Of a stretch of 5,295 nt of DNA, positions 1 to 5,295 are shown in pieces. The position numbers and the translations under genes were made by a program. A model generated the notes under the pieces. It did not search any database. It had not been told where the DNA came from and was given only the letters and a program-made list of their open reading frames with translations. The first letter of the stretch is position 1. Each line of letters begins with the position of its first letter. Source of the stretch: Comamonadaceae bacterium. GTDB lineage: Bacteria; Pseudomonadota; Gammaproteobacteria; Burkholderiales; Burkholderiaceae_C. The stretch spans positions 1 through 5,295 of the forward strand of contig JAIXXW010000036.1 in NCBI GenBank assembly GCA_027490555.1, written 5' to 3'.

Positions 1-1022
1 ACCGTGCGGGGAAATTCGTGCGACATGGGTCCTGCGGTGTACAGCCCCTCGGGCGGCAAAGCGGCCGACATGATGAGCTTGACCCGGCGGTCGTAGAGCA
101 CGTCGATCAACCAGGTGAATCGCCGCGCCTCCGAGGCCATGCTCACCGGCATGTGCGGCACATTGCTCAGCAAAACCGTGTGGTACTGGGTGGCGATCTC
201 GAGGTAATCGTTTTGCGAACGCGGCCCACCGCAAATCGCTTTGAAGTCAAACCAGACCACATCCCCCGAACGGCGGCGTGACCGGATCTCGCGCGCCTCG
301 ATGTGCAGCACGGGGTCCTCGTCCGGGCCTGTGGCCAGGCGGTTGAAGGCGTCGTTCATTTCGGCATCGGCCTGCTCACCCAATGGGGTGTGGTACAGCT
401 TGACCATCTCCAGGGTACGGCGCCGGTAGTCGGTGCCGTTGTCCACATTCAAGACCTGCATGCGCTCATTGAGCAAGGCGATCGCAGGCAGGATGCGGTC
501 GCGGTGCAGCCCATCCGGGTACAAGCCATCAGGCTCGAAGTTGGAGGTGGTGACAAAACCCACGCCGTTGTCGAACAGCGCCACCAGCAAGCGGTGCAGG
601 ATCATCGCGTCGGTGATGTCGGCCACATGGAACTCGTCGAAACAGATCAGCTGGTAGCGCTTGGCCATGCGCTTGCCCAGTTCATCCAGGGGGTTCACCG
701 TGCCCTGGATGGCGGACAGCTCTCGGTGCACTTCGCGCATGAACTCATGAAAATGCAGACGGGTCTTGCGTTCGATCGGCACGGCCGCGAAAAAGCAGTC
801 CATCAAAAAACTCTTGCCACGCCCCACACCGCCAAACATGTACACGCCCTTGGGGATGTCCGGACGGCTGAAGAATTTGCCCAGCAAACCCGAGCGTTTG
901 CTTTTGTAGGCCTCCCATTCGAGGGCGCAGCGCTCCAGCGCATCGATGGCCCGCAACTGCGCGGGGTCACTTTGGTAGCCCCGTTTCAGGAGTTCTTCTT
1001 CGTAAACGGCACGAACGGACAT
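1..1022 (-). CDS. zapE: ZapE / AFG1-family P-loop ATPase, C-terminus cut by window edge
   Basis: The first 340 codons are visible, with no stop before the left edge. Family members are about 365-375 residues long, so roughly 25-35 are missing. The protein is an AFG1-like ATPase. In E. coli ZapE is a cytoplasmic ATPase that associates with the FtsZ ring, and the mitochondrial homologue AFG1/LACE1 acts in respiratory-chain protein quality control. Seen directly: Walker A GGVGRGKS at residues 64-71, the family motif FHEFM at 91-95, Walker B LICFDEF at 125-131 with the Asp-Glu pair at 129-130, a TSN sensor-like segment at 159-161 followed by an Arg-containing LHRDR at 172-176, and a C-terminal block RFTWLIDVLYDRRVKLIMSA at 301-320. 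There is no signal peptide or membrane segment. The start is the ATG at 1022-1020 giving MSVRAVYEEELL, a normal N-terminus for the family. Its Shine-Dalgarno is poor (a GAAG well upstream). The gene follows lpdA after 112 nt containing a likely terminator. Which of the family's roles applies here cannot be read from the sequence. Confidence 0.95.
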   Translation of the reverse strand, partial: MSVRAVYEEELLKRGYQSDPAQLRAIDALERCALEWEAYKSKRSGLLGKFFSRPDIPKGVYMFGGVGRGKSFLMDCFFAAVPIERKTRLHFHEFMREVHRELSAIQGTVNPLDELGKRMAKRYQLICFDEFHVADITDAMILHRLLVALFDNGVGFVTTSNFEPDGLYPDGLHRDRILPAIALLNERMQVLNVDNGTDYRRRTLEMVKLYHTPLGEQADAEMNDAFNRLATGPDEDPVLHIEAREIRSRRRSGDVVWFDFKAICGGPRSQNDYLEIATQYHTVLLSNVPHMPVSMASEARRFTWLIDVLYDRRVKLIMSAALPPEGLYTAGPMSHEFPRT

Positions 1023-1043
1023 GGCAGGCTTGTTCTTCAATTC

Positions 1044-1074
1044 AAAACAAAACCCGGGACCAGGCCCGGGTTTT
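1044..1074 (-). terminator. Likely intrinsic terminator between lpdA and zapE
   Basis: A perfect 10-bp inverted repeat pairs 1049-1058 with 1065-1074 around a 6-nt loop. The GC core is CCCGGG on each side, with four A-T pairs at the base. In the direction of lpdA transcription the stem runs into TTTTGTTTTG, a good U-rich tail interrupted by a single G. An A-tract precedes the stem. This is the classic shape of a Rho-independent terminator. It starts 60 nt after the lpdA stop and its stem ends 26 nt before the zapE start codon. The most likely role is to end, or partly end, the 2-oxoglutarate dehydrogenase transcript. Leaky readthrough into zapE is possible. Confidence 0.8.
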
Positions 1075-1100
1075 CAGGGATGCAGAACTTTAACCCAAGT

Positions 1101-1124
1101 CACCCGAAACCGCCGCCTCGGGTG
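1101..1124 (-). other. Possible weak stem-loop just after lpdA
   Basis: A 7-bp inverted repeat (CACCCGA at 1101-1107 against TCGGGTG at 1118-1124) encloses a 10-nt loop. It overlaps a smaller 5-bp hairpin, GTGCT/AGCAC, at 1122-1134, so the two could not form at the same time. Neither is followed by a U-run in the direction of transcription, so neither looks like a terminator. They may be chance pairings in GC-rich sequence, or structure protecting the 3' end of the lpdA message. Confidence 0.25.
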
Positions 1125-1134
1125 CTGCAAGCAC

Positions 1135-2562
1135 TCAGAAGTTCAAGGTGCGTTTGTCCACCGCGAGGGCAGCCTCTTTGGTGGCTTCCGACAGCGAGGG
1201 GTGCGCATGGCAGATGCGCGCGATGTCCTCGGCGCTGGCGCGGAATTCCATGGCCACCACGGCCTCGGCGATCAACTCCGAGGCCTGGGGCCCCACGATG
1301 TGAACGCCCAGGATTTCATCGGTCTTGGCATCGGCCAAAAACTTCACCATGCCCGTGGTGTCGCCCAGCGCGCGTGCGCGGCCATTGGCCAGGAAGGGGA
1401 AGGTGCCAGCCTTGTAGGCCACGCCATCGGCCTTGAGCTGCTGCTCGGTGCGGCCGACCCAGGCGATCTCGGGGCTGGTGTAGATGACCCAGGGGATGGT
1501 GTTGAAGTTGACATGCCCGTGCTGGCCGGCGATGCGCTCGGCCACGGCCACGCCCTCTTCTTCGGCCTTGTGCGCCAGCATGGGGCCGCGTACCACGTCA
1601 CCCACCGCCCACACGCCGGGCAGGTTGGTGCGGCAGTCGGCATCGACCAGGATGTCGCCACGCTCGCCCAGCTTCAGGCCCACGGCCTCGGCGTTCAGGC
1701 CGATGGTGTTGGGCACGCGGCCGATGGAGACGATGAGCTTGTCGGCGTCCAGCGTCTGCGCCTCGCCCTTGGCGTTGGTGTAGGCAATGCTCACGCCCTT
1801 CTTGCCGGTCTTGACCTCGCCGACCTTCACGCCCAGCTCGATCTTCAGGCCCTGCTTGTCGAAAGCCTTTTTGGCTTCTTTGGCGATCTGCTCGTCCACC
1901 GCGCCCAGGAAGGTGGGCAGGCCTTCGAGGATGGTCACGTCGGCGCCCAGGCGGCGCCAGACCGAGCCCATCTCCAGGCCGATCACGCCCGAGCCGATCA
2001 GCGCGAGCTTTTTGGGCACGGCACCGATGCGCAGCGCGCCGTCGTTGGAGAGCACCGTCTCCTCATCGAAGGGCACACCGGGCAAGGCACGCGCATTGGA
2101 GCCAGTGGCAATGATGATCTGCTTGCCGCTGAGGGTTTCTTCGGTCTTGCCCGCCACATGGATGCTGTAGCCGCCTTCGGTCTGACCGGCAAAACTGCCG
2201 CGACCGTGGAAGAAGCTGACTTTGTTTTTCTTGAGCAGGTACAAGATGCCGTCGTTGTTTTGTTTCACGACGGTGTCCTTGCGACCGAGCATCTTGGCCA
2301 CGTCGATCTTGACGTCTTTGGCGCTGATGCCGTGGTCGGCAAAGTGGTGGTTGGCGTGCTCGAAGTGCTCGCTGGACTGCAGCAGCGCCTTGGAGGGGAT
2401 GCAGCCCACGTTGGTGCAGGTGCCGCCCGGGGCGGGACCGCCAGCGGCGTTTTTCCACTCGTCGATGCAGGCCACGTTCATGCCCAGCTGGGCTGCGCGG
2501 ATGGCGGCGATGTAGCCACCAGGACCACCGCCGATGACGATGACGTCGAATTGTTTGCTCAT
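1135..2562 (-). CDS. lpdA: Dihydrolipoyl dehydrogenase (E3 of the 2-oxoglutarate dehydrogenase complex)
   Basis: A complete 475-residue flavoprotein of normal length for the family. It reoxidises dihydrolipoyl groups on E2, passing electrons through a redox disulfide and FAD to NAD+, and works as a cytoplasmic homodimer. Seen directly: the FAD-binding Rossmann motif GGGPGG at residues 11-16, the redox pair Cys49/Cys54 in CTNVGC followed by IPSKALL, the second FAD contact ATGS at 152-155, the NAD-binding motif GSGVIGLE at 190-197, the FAD-contact segment WAVGDV at 318-323, and the C-terminal active-site HPSLSEA with His454 and Glu459. A short insertion rich in Gly, Ala and Pro (about 38-46) precedes the redox motif; similar ones are known in other proteobacterial E3 proteins. 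There is no N-terminal lipoyl domain, unlike some E3 proteins of pyruvate dehydrogenase operons, which fits the position behind sucA-sucB. The ATG start is fixed by the immediate FAD motif. The sequence before it (AAAACACACACC) has no clear Shine-Dalgarno. It could also serve pyruvate dehydrogenase or glycine cleavage. Confidence 0.98.
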   Translation of the reverse strand: MSKQFDVIVIGGGPGGYIAAIRAAQLGMNVACIDEWKNAAGGPAPGGTCTNVGCIPSKALLQSSEHFEHANHHFADHGISAKDVKIDVAKMLGRKDTVVKQNNDGILYLLKKNKVSFFHGRGSFAGQTEGGYSIHVAGKTEETLSGKQIIIATGSNARALPGVPFDEETVLSNDGALRIGAVPKKLALIGSGVIGLEMGSVWRRLGADVTILEGLPTFLGAVDEQIAKEAKKAFDKQGLKIELGVKVGEVKTGKKGVSIAYTNAKGEAQTLDADKLIVSIGRVPNTIGLNAEAVGLKLGERGDILVDADCRTNLPGVWAVGDVVRGPMLAHKAEEEGVAVAERIAGQHGHVNFNTIPWVIYTSPEIAWVGRTEQQLKADGVAYKAGTFPFLANGRARALGDTTGMVKFLADAKTDEILGVHIVGPQASELIAEAVVAMEFRASAEDIARICHAHPSLSEATKEAALAVDKRTLNF

Positions 2563-2583
2563 GGTGTGTGTTTTCTGGATGAA

Positions 2584-2608
2584 GAATGCCCCCGATCAGG
2601 GGGCATTC
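2584..2608 (-). promoter_or_regulatory. Stem-loop in the sucB-lpdA gap
   Basis: A perfect 10-bp inverted repeat pairs GAATGCCCCC (2584-2593) with GGGGGCATTC (2599-2608) around a 5-nt loop. It fills much of the 58-nt gap between the sucB stop and the lpdA start. In the direction of transcription it is followed by TTCATCCAG rather than a run of T, so it is a poor intrinsic terminator. More likely roles are protection of the upstream sucA-sucB message from 3' exonucleases, partial attenuation, or an effect on lpdA translation, since the stem ends 21 nt before the lpdA ATG. The structure is clear from sequence; the function is inferred. Confidence 0.6.
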
Positions 2609-2620
2609 AAAACAAAGGGA

Positions 2621-3868
2621 TCAGATGTCAAACAGCAGGCGGGCTGGATCTTCCAGCGCCTCCTTCATGGCCACCAGGCCCAGCACGGCTTCACGGCCGT
2701 CGATGATGCGGTGGTCATAAGACATGGCGAAGTAGTTCATGGGTCGCACCACCACCTGGCCGTTTTCCACCATGGCGCGGTCTTTGGTCGCGTGCACGCC
2801 CAAAATCGCCGACTGGGGTGGGTTGATGATGGGGGTGGACATCATGGAGCCGAAGGTGCCGCCGTTGGAGATGGAGAAGGTGCCGCCGGTCATCTCTTCG
2901 ATGCCCAGCTTGCCATCGCGCGCCTTCTGGCCGAACTCGGCGATCTTCTTCTCGATGTCGGCAAAGCTCATCTGGTCGGCATTGCGCAAGATGGGCACCA
3001 CCAGGCCACGGGGTGAGCCCACTGCGATGCCGATGTCGAAGTAGCCGTGGTAGACGATGTCGTTGCCGTCGACCGAGGCGTTGAGCACCGGGAATTTCTT
3101 CAAGGCGTGCACCGCCGCTTTGACGAAAAAGCTCATGAAGCCGAGCTTGACGCCGTGCTCCTTCTCGAAGCGCTCCTGCATGCGCTTGCGCATCTCCATG
3201 ACCGGGGCCATGTTGATTTCGTTGAAGGTGGTCAAAATGGCATTGGTCGATTGCGACTGCAGCAGGCGCTCGGCCACGCGGGCGCGCAAACGGGTCATGG
3301 GCACGCGCTGCTCAGGACGGTCACCCAGATGCACGGCAGGTGCCGCGACCTGGGGCAGCGCCTTGGTGGGCACGCCTGTGGGAATGACGGCGGCAGTGGG
3401 CTGTGCGCCACGCCCGGCAACCGCCGACAGCACATCGCCCTTGGTCACGCGGCCATCCTTGCCCGTGCCGGCCACAGAGCCTGCAGCCAGCTGGTTGTCG
3501 GCCATCAGCTTGGCGGCAGCCGGCATGGCCACACCGGCCATGCTGGCGGCGGGTGCAACAGGGGCCGAGGCCGGGGCCGCAGCAGCGGGCGTTGCGGCAG
3601 CAGCGGCTGGCGCAGCGGCCACTTTGCCGTCGGTGTCGATGCGGGCGATCAACTGCTCTGCGGTCACGGTGCTGCCATCGGGCTGGATGATCTCGGACAG
3701 CACGCCTGCGGACGGGGCGGGAACTTCGAGCACCACTTTGTCGGTCTCGATCTCGATCAGGATGTCGTCGGCGGCCACGGTGTCGCCGACTTTTTTCTTC
3801 CACTGCAGCATGGTGGCTTCGGCCACGGACTCGGACAACTGAGGGACTTTGACTTCTACGATAGCCAT
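2621..3868 (-). CDS. sucB: Dihydrolipoyllysine-residue succinyltransferase (E2 of the 2-oxoglutarate dehydrogenase complex)
   Basis: A complete 415-residue E2 chain, the usual length. It forms the core of the complex, carries the succinyl group on a swinging lipoyl arm and transfers it to CoA. Domains in order: one lipoyl domain (about 1-77) with the lipoylated Lys44 in the ETDK motif; a flexible Ala/Pro linker (about 83-113); a peripheral subunit-binding domain (about 115-150, with GTGKDGRVTKGDV) that docks E1/E3; a second short linker; and the 2-oxoacid dehydrogenase acyltransferase domain (about 185-415). That last domain ends in the catalytic motif SYDHRIIDG, with His386 and Asp390. The single lipoyl domain and the acyltransferase sequence around SFFVKAAVHALKKFP and FDIGIAVGSPRGLVVP fit a succinyltransferase rather than the acetyltransferase of pyruvate dehydrogenase. 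The ATG start gives the standard MAIVEVKVPQLSES N-terminus. The gene lies 44 nt after the sucA stop and is surely in the same operon. Confidence 0.98.
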   Translation of the reverse strand: MAIVEVKVPQLSESVAEATMLQWKKKVGDTVAADDILIEIETDKVVLEVPAPSAGVLSEIIQPDGSTVTAEQLIARIDTDGKVAAAPAAAAATPAAAAPASAPVAPAASMAGVAMPAAAKLMADNQLAAGSVAGTGKDGRVTKGDVLSAVAGRGAQPTAAVIPTGVPTKALPQVAAPAVHLGDRPEQRVPMTRLRARVAERLLQSQSTNAILTTFNEINMAPVMEMRKRMQERFEKEHGVKLGFMSFFVKAAVHALKKFPVLNASVDGNDIVYHGYFDIGIAVGSPRGLVVPILRNADQMSFADIEKKIAEFGQKARDGKLGIEEMTGGTFSISNGGTFGSMMSTPIINPPQSAILGVHATKDRAMVENGQVVVRPMNYFAMSYDHRIIDGREAVLGLVAMKEALEDPARLLFDI

Positions 3869-3872
3869 GTTG

Positions 3873-3882
3873 TTTTCTCTTT
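3873..3882 (-). promoter_or_regulatory. Ribosome binding site of sucB
   Basis: The minus strand reads AAAGAGAAAACAAC before the ATG. Its purine-rich AAAGAG core lies about 8 nt from the start codon, a normal Shine-Dalgarno distance. It is a partial match but the best of the three starts in the window, and it supports the MAIVEVKV start. Confidence 0.55.
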
Positions 3883-3912
3883 AAATGTTAAACGCCAGTT
3901 GGTTCGTTGGGA

Positions 3913-5295
3913 TCATTTGGTCAACACAAAGCCTTTGAGCTTGGCGAAGGCCGCTTCGATCAGTGCTTTTTGCTGGTCCTGGTGCAGGTGCGAATAACCC
4001 ACGGCAGGCGAGGCGGAAGCGGCACGACCGGCGTAACCCAGGCGTTGACCCGGCAGCATGTTTTCGTGGATGTTGTGTTGGATGAAGAACCAGGCGCCCT
4101 GGTTTTGGGGCTCGTCCTGGCACCACACGATGTCGGTGGCGTTGGGGTACTTCTTGATCTCGGCGGCAAAAGCCTTGTGTGGGAAGGGGTAGAGCTGTTC
4201 CACACGGATGATCGCCACATCGTCACTGCCCTTGCTTTCGCGGTGCTTGACCAGGTCGTAGTAGACCTTGCCCGAGCAGGCGATCACACGCTTGACCTTG
4301 TCGGCCTTGAGGTCCTTGGTTTCGCCAATGACGGTCTGGAAACTGCCTTTGGTGAATTCGGACACCGGTGAGGTGGCGTCCTTGTTGCGCAGCAGGGACT
4401 TGGGGGTGAAGATGACCAGGGGTTTGCGCAGGTCACGCACCATCTGGCGGCGCAGGACGTGGAAAATCTGGCTGGCGGTTGTCGGCTGCACCAGTTGCAT
4501 ATTGGTGTCGGCTGCCAACTGCATGAAGCGTTCGACACGGGCCGAGCTGTGCTCGGGGCCCTGACCTTCATAGCCGTGCGGCAGCATCAGGGTGATGCCG
4601 TTGACACGGCCCCACTTGACTTCGCCCGAGGCAATGAACTGGTCGATCACCACCTGAGCGCCGTTGGCAAAGTCGCCGAACTGCGCTTCCCAGACCACCA
4701 GGGTGTTGGGGTCGTTCGACGCATAGCCATACTCGTAAGCCAATACGGCCTCTTCCGACAGGATCGAGTCGATGACCACAAATGGGGCTTGGTTGTCAGA
4801 CACGTTTTGCAAGGCCACATAAGTGCCGGTGTCCCACTTCTCACGCTTTTGATCGTGAATGACGGCATGGCGGTGTGTGAAGGTGCCCCGTCCACAGTCT
4901 TCTCCGGACAAACGCACCGGGTAACCGCTGGCCACCAGGGAGGCAAAAGCCATGTGTTCACCCATACCCCAGTCCACCGGGATCTCGCCGCGTCCCATGG
5001 CAGCGCGGTCGTCATAGACCTTTTTGACCAGTTGATGCGGTGTCACCGTCTCTGGAATGGTTGAAATTTTGGCCGCCAGACGTTTCCAGTCGGCCAGGGG
5101 GATCGAGGTGTCGCCGGTGTCGGTCCACTTCTTGCCCATGAACGGCGCCCAGTCCACCGTGAACTTGGTCTTGAAGTTCGTCAGGACAGGCTCGGTGGTG
5201 TTTTTGCCGGCATCCAGGGCGGCGCGGTAGGCCTTGACCATGTCGTCGCCCAGGGTGTCGCCCAGACCTTGCATCGCCAATTTGTCAGCAAACAG
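3913..5295 (-). CDS. sucA: 2-oxoglutarate dehydrogenase E1 component, C-terminal half
   Basis: The frame is open from the right edge to a TGA at 3915-3913, giving 460 residues of a protein usually about 950 long; the N-terminal half lies outside the window. E1 is the thiamine diphosphate enzyme that decarboxylates 2-oxoglutarate and succinylates the E2 lipoyl group. Visible parts, with residues counted from the edge: the transketolase-like pyrimidine-binding domain with WGMGEHMAFASL (109-120), the family signature GEDCGRGTFTHRHAVIH (131-147) and SEEAVLAYEYGYA (180-192), where the cofactor-activating Glu of this superfamily is expected; then EAQFGDFANGAQVVIDQ (203-219) and LPHGYEGQGPEHSSAR (238-253), both hallmark E1o sequences; then the C-terminal domain with VEQLYPFP (365-372), CQDEPQNQGAW (392-402) and the YAGRAASASPAVGY block (421-434). 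The first in-frame start-like codons near the edge (TTG at 5280, ATG at 5274) are internal, since homology continues upstream. It leads the operon into sucB. Confidence 0.97.
   Translation of the reverse strand: MFADKLAMQGLGDTLGDDMVKAYRAALDAGKNTTEPVLTNFKTKFTVDWAPFMGKKWTDTGDTSIPLADWKRLAAKISTIPETVTPHQLVKKVYDDRAAMGRGEIPVDWGMGEHMAFASLVASGYPVRLSGEDCGRGTFTHRHAVIHDQKREKWDTGTYVALQNVSDNQAPFVVIDSILSEEAVLAYEYGYASNDPNTLVVWEAQFGDFANGAQVVIDQFIASGEVKWGRVNGITLMLPHGYEGQGPEHSSARVERFMQLAADTNMQLVQPTTASQIFHVLRRQMVRDLRKPLVIFTPKSLLRNKDATSPVSEFTKGSFQTVIGETKDLKADKVKRVIACSGKVYYDLVKHRESKGSDDVAIIRVEQLYPFPHKAFAAEIKKYPNATDIVWCQDEPQNQGAWFFIQHNIHENMLPGQRLGYAGRAASASPAVGYSHLHQDQQKALIEAAFAKLKGFVLTK

Noticed and set aside
1075..1134. 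Possible sigma-70 promoter for zapE (TTGGGT on the minus strand near 1093-1098)
   Set aside because: No acceptable -10 element lies at the right distance, so I do not call a promoter.
1021..2706. A 561-codon open frame on the plus strand opposite lpdA, and similar long ones at 303-1436 and 3047-3997
   Set aside because: Their translations are rich in His, Gly, Arg and Ala with no recognisable domain, and they lie antisense to confidently identified genes. Long antisense open frames are expected from the codon bias of GC-rich genomes.
3530..3625. Low-complexity GC-rich stretch that looks like a repeat
   Set aside because: It encodes the Ala/Pro-rich flexible linker of SucB between the lipoyl and subunit-binding domains, which is normal for E2 proteins.
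3869..3912. Short inverted repeat TTTAA/TTAAA in the sucA-sucB gap
   Set aside because: A 5-bp all-AT stem is too weak to be meaningful; the gap otherwise holds only the sucB ribosome binding site.
5272..5280. Possible start of sucA at the TTG or ATG near the right edge
   Set aside because: The frame stays open to the window edge and the visible part matches only the C-terminal half of E1, so these codons are internal.

Overview
The window is a conserved housekeeping stretch from a GC-rich Gram-negative bacterium. All genes lie on the minus strand and are transcribed from right to left. In transcription order they are: the C-terminal half of sucA/odhA (2-oxoglutarate dehydrogenase E1, cut by the right edge), sucB/odhB (E2, dihydrolipoyl succinyltransferase, complete), lpdA/odhL (E3, dihydrolipoyl dehydrogenase, complete), and zapE/afg1 (AFG1-family ATPase, cut by the left edge just before its C-terminus). 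The gene order, the GC-rich composition and the character of the proteins point to a betaproteobacterium in Burkholderiales, probably Comamonadaceae. That placement is an inference from recognition, not a computed one.

Layout: positions 5295-3913 are sucA, followed by a 44-nt gap with a modest Shine-Dalgarno. Positions 3868-2621 are sucB. A 58-nt gap then holds a perfect 10-bp stem-loop (2584-2608) that lacks a good U-run. Positions 2562-1135 are lpdA. A 112-nt gap holds a perfect 10-bp stem-loop followed by a T-rich tract (1044-1074), which looks like an intrinsic terminator. Positions 1022-1 are zapE.

The first three genes encode the whole 2-oxoglutarate dehydrogenase complex of the TCA cycle. 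E1 decarboxylates 2-oxoglutarate on thiamine diphosphate and loads the succinyl group onto the E2 lipoyl arm. E2 passes it to CoA, and E3 reoxidises the lipoyl group using FAD and NAD+. ZapE is an ATPase with no catalytic part in the complex; it follows in the same direction but lies behind the terminator.

No gene is broken or frameshifted, and I see no mobile element, CRISPR array or RNA gene. I found no undescribed system. The points worth a second look are the two intergenic hairpins, the way they divide the gene cluster, and the weak translation-start signals of lpdA and zapE. Long open frames on the plus strand are shadows of these genes.
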